From assembly GCF_014699035.1 (NCBI RefSeq), contig NZ_JACXAA010000012.1:62001-126000 (forward strand): a stretch of 64,000 nucleotides of DNA. The letters are read 5' to 3'. Below are positions 27,433 through 36,313 of this stretch, piece by piece. This DNA is from Spirosoma validum. GTDB lineage: Bacteria; Bacteroidota; Bacteroidia; Cytophagales; Spirosomataceae. The notes below the pieces were generated by a model, which saw nothing but the letters and a program-made list of their open reading frames with translations, was not told the DNA's origin and searched no databases. Position 1 is the first letter of the stretch. Each line of letters begins with the position of its first letter. The translations under genes and the position numbers were made by a program.

Positions 27433-27851
27433 GCTACGTCATTAATGCCAATGTGTTAATGAGTGCTCTAATTAGTGGCAAAGCGTTTTATAAAACCATT
27501 TTCGGATCACTTGACATCCTGTTGCCCGAATTCGCACTGGTTGAAATCGAGAAATACAAAGAGACCATTTTTCAAAAGTCGAAATTGGACGAAGTAGCCA
27601 TGAGTTGTTATACGCTTAATTTATTCCAGCAACTTACTATTCTACCCAATTACTTTTTATCGACCAACGCATTAGCCGAAGCAAACCGTTTAATTGTTCA
27701 TGTTGACGTTAAAGATATTAGTTATCTTGCCTTAGCCATACAAACTAATTCAATGTTGCTAACGCGCGACCAACCCATCTACAAAGCAGCGCGTCAGAAC
27801 GGATTTCGCCGGATTATGTTGTTTGATGATTTTTTGCGGCAGTACTTATAA
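27429..27851 (+). CDS. PIN-domain ribonuclease toxin
   Basis: A 140-residue PIN fold protein beginning at a GTG. The segments YVINANVLMSALI at the N-terminus, the middle acidic part LPEFALVEIEKY, and the C-terminal DVKDISYLALAIQ, LLTRDQPIYKAA match the PIN active-site arrangement. These proteins cleave RNA with clustered acidic residues. The usual first aspartate (VxDTN or VxDAN) is Asn here (INAN); the others appear present. The small upstream gene is the presumed antitoxin. Type II TA modules of this kind act as growth regulators or defence elements. Confidence 0.8.
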   Translation: MSYVINANVLMSALISGKAFYKTIFGSLDILLPEFALVEIEKYKETIFQKSKLDEVAMSCYTLNLFQQLTILPNYFLSTNALAEANRLIVHVDVKDISYLALAIQTNSMLLTRDQPIYKAARQNGFRRIMLFDDFLRQYL

Positions 27852-27859
27852 ACCAATTG

Positions 27860-29641
27860 CTACACCTCTTCTGTTTGCAACTGCTTCTCGTACAATTCGC
27901 GGTAGGCGCCGTTCAGGGCTGTTAACTCTTCGTGCGTACCTTGTTCGATGATTTCGCCGTCGTCGAGCATGATGATGTGGTCGGCCAGTTTTGCGGAGGA
28001 GACGCGGTGCGAAATCACGACGGACGTTCGATCGGCCATGATGCGTTGCAGGTTGTTCAGAATGATATTTTCGGTGTTTGTGTCCACCGCCGACAGGCAG
28101 TCGTCCAGAATCAGGATTTTCGGATCGCGGGCAATAGCACGGGCAATGCTCAGGCGCTGTTTCTGACCGCCCGATAACGTAACACCCCGCTCACCCACAC
28201 GCGTATCGAACTGCTCGGGGAAACCCAGTACGTTCTGGTACAAATCGGCGTCGCGGAGGGCCTGTTCAACACGCTCCTGCGGCAGGTCGGGCTTGCCAAA
28301 ACGAACGTTATTGCTGATGGTTTCTGAAAACAGAAATACATCCTGTGGTACGTAACCCATCTGCTCCCGTAGCGAAGTCAGATTATAGTCTTTGATGGGG
28401 ATACCATCGACCAGAATCTCACCAAACGTTACGTCGTACATGCGAGTCAATAAGTTGGCCAGCGTACTTTTCCCCGAACCTGTGGTTCCCAGAATCGCGA
28501 CGGTTTCGCCCGCCCGAACATGCATCGAGAAATCTTTAATCGCCGTAATGCCTGAGTCTGGATAAACGAAACGAACGTTCTTAAACTCGATTTCGCCCTT
28601 GATCGTATGTTGGATGTTTTTTTGCGAAACGATGTCGGTTTTGATGTTCAGAAACTCGTTAATCCGCTGTTGGGAAGCAGCCGCCCGTTGTGTTTGACTC
28701 GTTGTCCAGCCAAGAGCCATCACGGGCCACGTCAGCATGTTCACGTATAGAATAAACTCCGTAATGTTACCCGGCGTCAATCGGCCCGCTATGATTTCCT
28801 GACCACCTACGTAAATTACCAGTACGTTGCTCAAGCCAACCAGAATGGCAACGATCGGAAAAAACAGCGAATCAACGCGTGTCAGACTCAGCGATTTCGC
28901 CCTATACTCGTCACTTTCGATTTCGAACTTAGTCGCCGAATTATTTTCCTGCACAAATGCTTTTAATACCCGAATGCCCGAAAACGCTTCCTGCACATAC
29001 GTCGACAGGCGCGATAAAGACCGTTGAATCTCCTCCGATCGGCGAATGATGATATTATTGACCAGATAAATCGCCACCGACAAGATGGGTAGCGGCAGCA
29101 GTACGTACAAAGACAGTCGGGCATTGATGCTGACCATATACGTAATGACCAGAATGAACAGAATGATCAGGTTCAGCCCGTACATAATACTTGGTCCGAC
29201 ATACATCCGCACTTTGCTGACATCCTCCGAGATACGAGCCATCAAATCACCCGTATTATGCTGGCGGTAGAAACTTATCGGTAGTGTCTGGTAATGGTCA
29301 TAAATCTCGTTTTTGAGATCGTATTCAACGTGCCGCGACATCACGATCAGCGTTTGTCGTACCAGAAACAGGAAGAACCCTTTCAGTAACGCCAGCGCAA
29401 GCGTCATTACACCGAATAATAGGATGCTAAACGTAAATACACCATACAGCGACGATTGCAAGGGCGACTTATCGTAGAGATAATAAATGTCCAGGGTTTC
29501 GCGCACCAAGTCGAGCGCGTACCGTACTAACTGCGCCGGGAAAATACCGAACAAGTTGGAAATGGCCGTGAAAACCGTCCCCAAAATCAGGTACCATTTA
29601 TACTTAACAAGGTATTTGTTGAGATAGGAAAGTGCTTTCAC
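27860..29641 (-). CDS. ABC transporter, fused permease-ATPase (MsbA/MdlB-like exporter)
   Basis: A half-transporter of about 593 residues. The N-terminal half is an ABC exporter membrane domain with six helices (WYLILGTVFTAISNLFGIF and others) and the loop DLMARISEDVSKVRMY. The C-terminal half is the ATPase: Walker A GTTGSGKST, Q-loop MGYVPQDVFLFSE, signature LSGGQKQR, Walker B ILILDD, and H-loop VVISHRVSS. It should homodimerise or heterodimerise and export lipids, drugs or peptides; the substrate is unknown. I place the start at the GTG at 29641, because the longer ATG at 29710 lies inside an inverted repeat. Confidence 0.88.
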   Translation of the reverse strand: MKALSYLNKYLVKYKWYLILGTVFTAISNLFGIFPAQLVRYALDLVRETLDIYYLYDKSPLQSSLYGVFTFSILLFGVMTLALALLKGFFLFLVRQTLIVMSRHVEYDLKNEIYDHYQTLPISFYRQHNTGDLMARISEDVSKVRMYVGPSIMYGLNLIILFILVITYMVSINARLSLYVLLPLPILSVAIYLVNNIIIRRSEEIQRSLSRLSTYVQEAFSGIRVLKAFVQENNSATKFEIESDEYRAKSLSLTRVDSLFFPIVAILVGLSNVLVIYVGGQEIIAGRLTPGNITEFILYVNMLTWPVMALGWTTSQTQRAAASQQRINEFLNIKTDIVSQKNIQHTIKGEIEFKNVRFVYPDSGITAIKDFSMHVRAGETVAILGTTGSGKSTLANLLTRMYDVTFGEILVDGIPIKDYNLTSLREQMGYVPQDVFLFSETISNNVRFGKPDLPQERVEQALRDADLYQNVLGFPEQFDTRVGERGVTLSGGQKQRLSIARAIARDPKILILDDCLSAVDTNTENIILNNLQRIMADRTSVVISHRVSSAKLADHIIMLDDGEIIEQGTHEELTALNGAYRELYEKQLQTEEV

Positions 29642-29698
29642 AAGATGACCAACTGCGTTTTGTTCGTAACCGCAGGGATTTGGGAAAAGTTGCAATGG

Positions 29699-29775
29699 GG
29701 CAGAGGGCATGGGGGTAAGGGCATAGGGTAAAACGTTAGTAACAACCCTATGCCCTTACCCCCATGCCCTCTGCC
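29699..29775. repeat. 31-bp perfect inverted repeat (GGGCAT-rich)
   Basis: Arms 29699-29729 and 29745-29775 are exact complements (GGCAGAGGGCATGGGGGTAA and onward), with a 15-nt loop. It lies between the divergent ABC transporter and nusB genes, where a terminator would not be expected, and contains the ATG at 29710 of the over-long ABC ORF. It may be a dispersed element of a GGGCATGGGG type. Confidence 0.8.
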
Positions 29776-29783
29776 ATAAACTC

Positions 29784-29814
29784 TTGCGCTTTTACCTGAA
29801 TTTCCGTACTTTTG
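29784..29814 (+). promoter_or_regulatory. Bacteroidota promoter for nusB operon
   Basis: The -33 TTG (29784-29786) and -7 TACTTTTG (29807-29814) are 20 bp apart, a textbook fit. Transcription would start near 29821, 63 bp before the nusB ATG. This also argues against the longer frame that starts at 29812. Confidence 0.7.
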
Positions 29815-29883
29815 CACCCAAATGGGGCAGTATTTCGCTTCAGACAGTTCTTTTTCATAGCGGTAGTTTTTAGATTCAGGCGG

Positions 29884-31053
29884 ATGCTCAATAGGCGATT
29901 ACTCCGAATAAAGGTCATGCAGGCATTATATGCACTTCGGCAGGCCCAGTTTTCCAATCAACAATTAGCCATCGACGGCATCAACGATCTCTTTCAGCCC
30001 GATCTCAATTCGATGGAGCCGCAGAACAAACGGCAACTCGAAGGCTACCGAAAGCTCGCTGGTCTGCTCTTCGAAGAGGCCATCAAAACCAATCAGCCGG
30101 CAAGCGATGACGATGCACCCACCAAAGTGCTCAAAGCCGCGAACGACGGGCTTCTATTCTATCAAATCCGCGCGAAAAAAGACCGCCAGCATCTTGCTCA
30201 AATGATGTTGAAGCAGGTTAATGGCATCTATGACGATTACCTGCTGGTTTTACAGTTGCTCGTCGAGCTTGGTCATGCCGCCCGCATTGATCGCGAACGC
30301 CAGTACCGCGACGTTGACGAGGCCCCCTTTCCATTTGAGTCGGATTTAAACGACAATACGGTCGTGCAGGCGCTGGCCGCGCATCAACCGCTACGTAATG
30401 AAATTCTTCGGCATGGCATTTCCTGGACCGAAGAACTGAGTTTTGTTCGCAAGGCGTTACGTGAAGTTCTGAAAACCGACGATACGTACCGGGCCTATTG
30501 TGAACAGAAAACGCATACTGCCGACGAAGATCAGACGTTGGCACAGTACGTGTTACGTACCCTGATTTTCAAACACGAGGTTATTCGTGACCATCTGGCC
30601 GAAATGGACCTAAGCTGGACTGAGAACAGCGAAGTCGTGCGGGGATTAGCGATTCGTACCCTTAAATCAGCGCAAAGTGTAACCGGTTTGCAACTCGAAC
30701 CGTTAACCGACGACTGGGAAGAAGATGAGTTTTTCTTGAATACGCTGTTCGAAAAATCACTCGAAAACCACGCCGACTATGAGCAACTTCTGGCCGATCA
30801 GCTTCAAAACTGGGATGTGGAGCGGGTTGCGTTTCTGGATAAAATCATTCTAACGCTGGCCGTTTGCGAGTTGCTTAACTTTCCAAACATTCCGGTCAAA
30901 GTAACGATTAATGAATATATCGAACTGGCAAAAGCGTACAGTACGCCCAAAAGCGGTAAATTTGTCAACGGAATTCTGGATAATCTTTCCGAAAAGCTAC
31001 AGGCATCGGGGCGGCTGCGCAAGAGCGGACGAGGATTATTGGACAATAAATAA
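29884..31053 (+). CDS. nusB: Transcription antitermination factor NusB, extended
   Basis: A 389-residue protein; start ATG at 29884 (MLNRRLLRIKVMQALYALRQ). The C-terminal 140 residues form the NusB domain: DWEEDEFFLNTLFEKSL, RVAFLDKIILTLAVCELL, then NIPVKVTINEYIELAKAYST and SGKFVNGILD. E. coli NusB has 139 residues; the N-terminal extension of about 240 residues is normal for Bacteroidota. NusB with NusE (S10) binds boxA of rRNA transcripts and promotes antitermination and rRNA folding. It heads an operon with the YtxH, DUF1573, yajC, ybbR and coaE genes. Confidence 0.93.
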   Translation: MLNRRLLRIKVMQALYALRQAQFSNQQLAIDGINDLFQPDLNSMEPQNKRQLEGYRKLAGLLFEEAIKTNQPASDDDAPTKVLKAANDGLLFYQIRAKKDRQHLAQMMLKQVNGIYDDYLLVLQLLVELGHAARIDRERQYRDVDEAPFPFESDLNDNTVVQALAAHQPLRNEILRHGISWTEELSFVRKALREVLKTDDTYRAYCEQKTHTADEDQTLAQYVLRTLIFKHEVIRDHLAEMDLSWTENSEVVRGLAIRTLKSAQSVTGLQLEPLTDDWEEDEFFLNTLFEKSLENHADYEQLLADQLQNWDVERVAFLDKIILTLAVCELLNFPNIPVKVTINEYIELAKAYSTPKSGKFVNGILDNLSEKLQASGRLRKSGRGLLDNK

Positions 31054-31129
31054 ACGAGTTTAGCGGTTGACTTCGTAATTAGCGGTTAACTAATAGGTGT
31101 CGAACGATAAACTACAAACTGTTTTAGAA

Positions 31130-31432
31130 ATGAACAGACTTGGACGTGATTTAATCTTTTTGCTAACGGGTATTGCAGTGGGTTCTGCGTTTGGACTGCT
31201 GTATGCACCTGACAAAGGAAAAATTACCCGCGATCGGCTTTCATTCCGGTTGTCGAAATACAGGGAACAGATCAATCAGTTGCTGGAGGAATTGAGTGGT
31301 TCAACAGATATGCCCGAAAATTCGTCGAGAAACGAAGGTCAACGCGTAGTTGACGACGCCCGACAAAAAGCGGAAAAACTGCTGGAAGACGTCGATCGAC
31401 TTATGGCTCAGATTAAGCAACAGAACACATAA
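31130..31432 (+). CDS. YtxH-like small membrane protein
   Basis: About 100 residues. I prefer the ATG at 31130; a GTG at 31097 would add 11 residues. An N-terminal helix (LIFLLTGIAVGSAFGLLYAP) followed by DKGK is the YtxH hallmark, and the rest is an amphipathic coiled coil (RVVDDARQKAEKLLEDVDRL). Such proteins sit at the membrane and have been linked to stress or envelope adhesion without a defined role. It follows nusB by 76 bp and precedes the DUF1573 gene. Confidence 0.7.
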   Translation: MNRLGRDLIFLLTGIAVGSAFGLLYAPDKGKITRDRLSFRLSKYREQINQLLEELSGSTDMPENSSRNEGQRVVDDARQKAEKLLEDVDRLMAQIKQQNT

Positions 31433-31551
31433 TACGTTAAGTGACAGAGTTTGTCGGTTGCAACGGTCTACCCAAACGATTTGTAGTTTTCAGCCAAATA
31501 CAGATTGTCACGATGGACTCCTGCAACCAACAAACTTTAAACTTTTTAAAA

Positions 31552-32001
31552 ATGCACGTCAAAAATTGGCTGCTCGCAGTCACGATCATCAGCGTTGGTT
31601 TTGGGCAATTCAGTTGCGACAATCGGCAGCAGGCGGAATCAGCCAAAGCCACCGCATCGGCCAAGCAACCCAAAATCACGTTCGCCGAAAAAGGCATTTA
31701 CGATTTTGGTACGCTTACCGAAGGGGATACAGTTGAGCATGTGTTTGCGTTTACGAATACAGGTGAGTTTCCACTAATCATTAACAACATCACCGCTTCG
31801 TGTGGTTGCACGACTCCCGACTGGCCACATGAACCCGTAGCACCGGGCGACAAATCGTCGGTGCGGGTACGCTTTAACAGCCGGGGAAAAAGTGGCGAGC
31901 AAAACAAAACGATTACCGTCTTCGCCAACACCGATCCGGCCACAACTGACCTACAGTTTAAGGCAATGGTTAATGCCAAAGCTGATTCAACGAAAAACTA
32001 A
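31552..32001 (+). CDS. DUF1573 lipoprotein
   Basis: A 149-residue protein from the ATG at 31552; the longer frame from 31441 has no leader. The leader MHVKNWLLAVTIISVGFGQF ends before SC, so Cys22 may carry lipid. The mature part carries the DUF1573 immunoglobulin-like pattern: YDFGTLTEGDTVEHVFAFTN, a second strand group with SCGCTTPDWP, and NKTITVFANTDPAT. DUF1573 domains resemble ASPM/MSP Ig folds in secreted Bacteroidota proteins, with no known activity. It lies 15 bp before yajC. Confidence 0.8.
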   Translation: MHVKNWLLAVTIISVGFGQFSCDNRQQAESAKATASAKQPKITFAEKGIYDFGTLTEGDTVEHVFAFTNTGEFPLIINNITASCGCTTPDWPHEPVAPGDKSSVRVRFNSRGKSGEQNKTITVFANTDPATTDLQFKAMVNAKADSTKN

Positions 32002-32016
32002 TAAATCGACCAAGAC

Positions 32017-32346
32017 ATGTACTCCATTTTGTTACAGGCCCTGACTGGTTCCAACACATCCATGATTTACAACGTACTGTTGTGGGTGGGAATCATTGGC
32101 ATTTTTTATTTCTTCATGATCCGTCCGCAACAGAAAAAGCAAAAAGATCAGAAGAGCTTTGTCGATAACCTCAAGAAGGGCGATAACGTCGTAACAATCG
32201 GTGGTCTACATGGCCGGATTGTATCGGTTGACGGAACCACCGTTACGCTCGAAGTAGACCGGGGTGTTAAAATGACCTTCGAGAAAACATCCATCTCGCG
32301 CGAAGCGACGGTTAAACCAGCCGAGGCAGAAAAATCGGAGAAATAG
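32017..32346 (+). CDS. yajC: Preprotein translocase subunit YajC
   Basis: A 109-residue protein with one membrane helix (IYNVLLWVGIIGIFYFFMIR) followed by PQQKKQKDQKSFVDNLKKGD and VVTIGGLHGRIVSVDG, the classic YajC sequence. YajC associates with SecDF and SecYEG at the inner membrane and assists protein export. It is preceded by the DUF1573 gene and followed 8 bp later by the ybbR-like gene, as in other Cytophagales. Confidence 0.95.
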   Translation: MYSILLQALTGSNTSMIYNVLLWVGIIGIFYFFMIRPQQKKQKDQKSFVDNLKKGDNVVTIGGLHGRIVSVDGTTVTLEVDRGVKMTFEKTSISREATVKPAEAEKSEK

Positions 32347-32353
32347 TCGACGT

Positions 32354-33067
32354 GTGAACACTGCTCAGGATCTCAACTCATTTCAGCCAACCAAAGCCCT
32401 GCTTTGTTTAGGAGCAGCCGCCCTGTTCTGGCTTCTGAGTGCGCTTAATAAACCGGGCTATACGCTCAACGTTGAGTATCCTGTGCGATTTGTGTATAAC
32501 GATTCTCTGTTCGTTCCAACCTCACCCCTGCCCCGAACGGTGCAGGTAAATGTATCGAGCGATGGTTGGGGATTGCTCCGCCATGCGTGGCTGCCCTTTC
32601 GAAGCGAACCGGTCAACTACGTAGTGAAACAGCCGTTGCAGGCATCTGTCATCAATACGTCTTCGCTGGCAGCCGCCGTCGCGGAACACGTGAAACGGTT
32701 GCACGTTAATTACGTGGTTGCCGATACGCTTGACATTCATTTCGACCGCCGTCTGACGAAAACGATCTATTTAGCCGTTGATAGTCTGCATATCAACATG
32801 GTTCCACCCTTCGTAGTCTCGAGCGTAATCAATCTTACGCCCCGAACGATTCAGGTAGAAGGTCCGGCCAAGTTGGTGCGTGGCCTTCCGGATACGCTTC
32901 GAGTGAAGATTCCACGTAAGCGCATTACCGATAATTACGACGAAGAATTACCACTGAATCAGCTACGACACCCGCTCCTGAAAGCCAGTGCTGATCGCGT
33001 GGCCGTCAGTTTTGAAGTCGGCGAATTGCTTTCCCCTCCAACTAATGACGCACGAGCGAAACAGTAA
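32354..33067 (+). CDS. YbbR domain-containing protein
   Basis: A 237-residue protein starting at GTG 32354. An N-terminal helix (KALLCLGAAALFWLLSALNK) anchors it. The soluble part has at least two YbbR-like repeats: YPVRFVYNDSLFVPTSPLPR then VQVNVSSDGWGLL, and PRTIQVEGPAKLV later on. In Firmicutes YbbR (CdaR) regulates the diadenylate cyclase CdaA. Here no cdaA neighbour is visible, and the place between yajC and coaE is a Bacteroidota arrangement whose meaning is not known. Confidence 0.78.
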   Translation: MNTAQDLNSFQPTKALLCLGAAALFWLLSALNKPGYTLNVEYPVRFVYNDSLFVPTSPLPRTVQVNVSSDGWGLLRHAWLPFRSEPVNYVVKQPLQASVINTSSLAAAVAEHVKRLHVNYVVADTLDIHFDRRLTKTIYLAVDSLHINMVPPFVVSSVINLTPRTIQVEGPAKLVRGLPDTLRVKIPRKRITDNYDEELPLNQLRHPLLKASADRVAVSFEVGELLSPPTNDARAKQ

Positions 33068-33108
33068 ACGCTCGGATACGTAGCCACTTTTGCTTGCTCT
33101 TTTGTTTT

Positions 33109-33714
33109 ATGGCTCCTCTACAAATTGGCGTAACGGGTGGTATTGGCGCAGGCAAAAGCGTTGTCTGTCAGGTGTTTCAGGCACTCAGTATTCCAATTTA
33201 CGAAGCTGATGAACGGGCCAAATGGTTAACCGAACACGACCCTATTCTGAAGGCCGACATCACGCGTGTACTGGGACGTAACGCGTATGACGTGATGGGG
33301 CATTACAACCGGGCCTGGGTAGCCTCGCAGGTATTTTCGGATCCAGTCTTACTTGGCCAGCTAAATGGCGTTATTCACCCGCGCGTGCTCAGCGATACGG
33401 ATGCGTGGGTCAATGAGCATCTTGGTAAACCATACGTAGTGAAAGAGGCCGCCATCATGCGGGCTGCTGGTGACAATAATTCGCTCGACAAAGTGATTGT
33501 GGTACGTGCTCCCATCGATGTTCGTATCGAACGCATTCGTAAGCGCGATCCGCATCGTTCGGCGGAGGAGATTCTCAATATCATTAACCGGCAGGTAAGC
33601 GACGAAGAGCGACTTAAAATCGCTGATTACGTCATTGACAACGACGATAGCCAGCTATTAATACCCCAGGTTATTCGGCTACACGAGGAATTTTTACGAC
33701 AACAGACCAATTAA
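33109..33714 (+). CDS. coaE: Dephospho-CoA kinase
   Basis: A 201-residue enzyme from the ATG at 33109 (MAPLQIGVTGG). The P-loop is GGIGAGKS, then YEADERAKWL with the substrate-binding Asp, HPRV near residue 89, the LID-like RIRKRDPHRSAEEIL and terminal YVIDNDD. CoaE phosphorylates the 3' hydroxyl of dephospho-CoA, the last step of coenzyme A synthesis, in the cytoplasm. It is the last gene of the nusB operon. Confidence 0.95.
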   Translation: MAPLQIGVTGGIGAGKSVVCQVFQALSIPIYEADERAKWLTEHDPILKADITRVLGRNAYDVMGHYNRAWVASQVFSDPVLLGQLNGVIHPRVLSDTDAWVNEHLGKPYVVKEAAIMRAAGDNNSLDKVIVVRAPIDVRIERIRKRDPHRSAEEILNIINRQVSDEERLKIADYVIDNDDSQLLIPQVIRLHEEFLRQQTN

Positions 33715-33764
33715 TAGCCCGATTGGTGTAATTTGGGTCATATACTTCCTGAATAGCCAATTGA

Positions 33765-35432
33765 ATGAAACAACTCTCCATTCTCCTTGCTGCCTGCATT
33801 GGTAGTTTTTTACTCGGGGCATTTATCAAGACAGACGATTCCCAGAAGCCGATTACGGCTGACATGGTTGAGGTAGCCGCCCACATAGTTGGTCTGGACT
33901 TTACCGCGGCTGAACGTGATTCGATGCTCGGAAACCTCAACAATGCCCGCCTAAACTACGAAGCGTTACGTAAAATTGATCTACCCAACGACATTGCGCC
34001 AGCCTTGTATTTCAATCCCCTTCCGGCAGGCTTTCGTATGTCCACAGGCCCGTCGTCGTTTAAAGCTTCCGCTTTAGGCAACGTTACGCTTCCAGCTAAT
34101 CGCGACGACCTGGCCTTCTACACGGTAGGACAGTTAGGTCAATTAATTCGAAGCAAACAGATTTCATCCGTCGAACTAACCCAGTTTTTCCTAAATCGGC
34201 TTAAAACCTACGATCCTAAGTTACACTGCGTGATCACGTTAACAGAAGAATTAGCGCTAAGTCAGGCTAAACGGGCCGATGCGGAACTGAAAGCAGGAAA
34301 ATACCGAGGCCCTTTGCATGGTATTCCTTATGGTGCCAAAGATTTACTGGCAACGAAAGGGTATAAGACAACCTGGGGAGCCGAGCCCTACAAAGACCAG
34401 ACAATTGATATAGATGCTACGGTCATTCAGAAACTCGAAGTAGCCGGAGCCGTGCTTTGCGCCAAAATGACCCTGGGTGCATTAGCCATGGGCGATGTTT
34501 GGTTTGGCGGTATGACTCGTAATCCCTGGAATCTGACCAGCGGCTCCAGTGGCTCATCCGCCGGATCAGCCTCGAGTGTATCGGCGGGTTTATTACCGTT
34601 TGCAATCGGGACCGAAACTCTCGGCTCCATCGTCTCGCCCTCAACCATTTGTGGCACTACGGGGCTACGGCCAACATTCGGCCGGGTAAGTCGGCACGGA
34701 GCGATGGCGCTAAGCTGGAGCATGGACAAAATTGGTCCCATTACCCGTTCAGTTGAAGACTGTGCTTTGGTTTTCAACGCGATTTATGGCCCTGATGGGC
34801 ATGACCCAACGGTAATGGCCGCCCCCTTTCGCTATGCACCAATGGCCTCCATAAAGGGTATGCGGATTGGTTACGTAAAAAAGGCGTTTGAAAGCAGCTA
34901 TCCTAACCGCGCCAATGACTCGCTAACCCTCCAGACGCTACGTAATCTGGGAGCAGAGTTAGTACCGTTTGATCTGCCAACGGGTGTTCCGGCCAACCGA
35001 ATTTCGTTCTTACTCAGCGCTGAAGCGGCCGCGTCGTTCGATGAGTTAACCCGCTCCGGGCGGGATGATCAGTTAGCTCGTCAAGCCAAAAATGCGTGGC
35101 CGAATACGTTCCGCTCGTCCCGGTTTATACCCGCCGTTGAGTACCTACAGGCCAATCGTGCCCGAACAAAACTCATTAATGAAATGGCAGCGCAACTGAA
35201 AGAAGCTCGCCTTGATGTGTACGTATCGCCCACGTATGCAGGCGGAAATCTGGCGCTAACGAACCTGACGGGCCATCCCTGTGTCGTACTGCCCAATGGT
35301 TTCTCCAAGCAAAATACACCAACCAGCATCACCTTTCTCGGCCAGTTATTTGAAGAAGGTAAGGTATTGGCCGTAGCCAAGGCATATCAGGACGCTACGC
35401 AATGGCATAAAAAACATCCTACGTTTCAATAG
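33765..35432 (+). CDS. Amidase signature family enzyme, exported
   Basis: A 555-residue protein with an N-terminal hydrophobic segment (LSILLAACIGSFLLGAF) that is probably a signal peptide or anchor. The amidase signature triad is present: Lys192 (GIPYGAKDLL), cis-Ser near 264 (GSSGSSAGSAS), and Ser288 (GTETLGSIVSPST), followed by GLRPTFGRVSRHGAM. The family hydrolyses amides of many kinds, and some members act on fatty acid amides or aryl amides. It is not GatA: it is exported and lacks the gatB/gatC context. It begins 50 bp after coaE and may share its transcript. Confidence 0.88.
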   Translation: MKQLSILLAACIGSFLLGAFIKTDDSQKPITADMVEVAAHIVGLDFTAAERDSMLGNLNNARLNYEALRKIDLPNDIAPALYFNPLPAGFRMSTGPSSFKASALGNVTLPANRDDLAFYTVGQLGQLIRSKQISSVELTQFFLNRLKTYDPKLHCVITLTEELALSQAKRADAELKAGKYRGPLHGIPYGAKDLLATKGYKTTWGAEPYKDQTIDIDATVIQKLEVAGAVLCAKMTLGALAMGDVWFGGMTRNPWNLTSGSSGSSAGSASSVSAGLLPFAIGTETLGSIVSPSTICGTTGLRPTFGRVSRHGAMALSWSMDKIGPITRSVEDCALVFNAIYGPDGHDPTVMAAPFRYAPMASIKGMRIGYVKKAFESSYPNRANDSLTLQTLRNLGAELVPFDLPTGVPANRISFLLSAEAAASFDELTRSGRDDQLARQAKNAWPNTFRSSRFIPAVEYLQANRARTKLINEMAAQLKEARLDVYVSPTYAGGNLALTNLTGHPCVVLPNGFSKQNTPTSITFLGQLFEEGKVLAVAKAYQDATQWHKKHPTFQ

Positions 35433-35504
35433 CGCTGTTACGTTCTAAACGCAAACCATTCGATTAGTCTATGCGTTTAGAAGAGAAAGATAAACAACAA
35501 CGTT

Positions 35505-36077
35505 ATGAAACGCTTATTGATAATTTTCGGTCTGCTGACCGTAGGATATGGCTGCTCCCCCAGAGTAGCGGTTGATAGTAATAGTCGAACCGATTTCAGC
35601 AAATACAAAACCTTTGCCTGGATGGAATCAGACGTAAAAGCAGGGCAAAATCCTGCGTACTATAATCAGTTGGCTACGCAGAGTGTGGAAAACACAATGG
35701 GCAGTGTATTAGAGGAAAAAGGCTTGAGGCAGAACGAAGCTAATCCTGATCTGTTGGTAGGCTACCACTTTTTTGTTGAAAACAAAACCCGAACTGTAGC
35801 GAATCCAACCTCCCCGTTATATGGTCCTTATCTGGGCTGGGGACGCTGGGGTTACCGCGGCTGGGGCCCTGGCTGGTGGGGCTGGGGTGGTCCTCAGTAC
35901 ACGCAGGAACAGTACAAAGCCGGTACGCTGGTTGTGGACATGGTTGACGCTCGGACGCATAAACTGGTCTGGCGTGGTGCTGTAGAAGACGCGGTTGTTA
36001 ACCCAACTCGTATTACGGCTCAATTGACCAAAGAAGTCGAGCGAATCGTGTCCAAATTCCCGGAACGTACCAGCTAA
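35505..36077 (+). CDS. DUF4136 lipoprotein
   Basis: A 190-residue lipoprotein (MKRLLIIFGLLTVGYGC, Cys17). The mature sequence begins with the DUF4136 pattern (SRTDFSKYKTFAWMESD) and ends with the family's VVDMVDARTHKLVWRGAVED. A glycine- and tryptophan-rich insert (LGWGRWGYRGWGPGWWGWGG) sits in the middle and would be a flexible or surface loop. Function unknown; the family is typical of Bacteroidota and Proteobacteria outer envelopes. Confidence 0.85.
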   Translation: MKRLLIIFGLLTVGYGCSPRVAVDSNSRTDFSKYKTFAWMESDVKAGQNPAYYNQLATQSVENTMGSVLEEKGLRQNEANPDLLVGYHFFVENKTRTVANPTSPLYGPYLGWGRWGYRGWGPGWWGWGGPQYTQEQYKAGTLVVDMVDARTHKLVWRGAVEDAVVNPTRITAQLTKEVERIVSKFPERTS

Positions 36078-36100
36078 TCAACTGATAAACCAGTTAAATC

Positions 36101-36145
36101 TATCCCCGCTGTAGCAAGGCTATGCCCTGAGCTACGGCGGGGATA
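36101..36145. terminator. 15-bp hairpin terminator
   Basis: Arms 36101-36115 and 36131-36145 (TATCCCCGCtGTAGC, one mismatch) lie 24 bp after the DUF4136 stop codon, followed by a short T-run. Confidence 0.65.
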
Positions 36146-36313
36146 TTTGCTTTTATGAGCGTCTTGCTGCTTTCCTACTACCCGCGGATCACTAGTGACG
36201 AAAAAGACCTGACCCGTCTAACTGCTTGTCGCTGCCTGAGAAAAGCTAGCTCTCTCCGGTAACAGCGATGTTTATGTAAGCAAACAAGTAACCTTTTAAA
36301 CTTTTACTTCGGT

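Noticed and set aside
29642..29710. 23-residue N-terminal extension of the ABC exporter from the ATG at 29710
   Set aside because: The ATG lies inside a perfect inverted repeat and the residues look non-native. Experimental start data would settle it.
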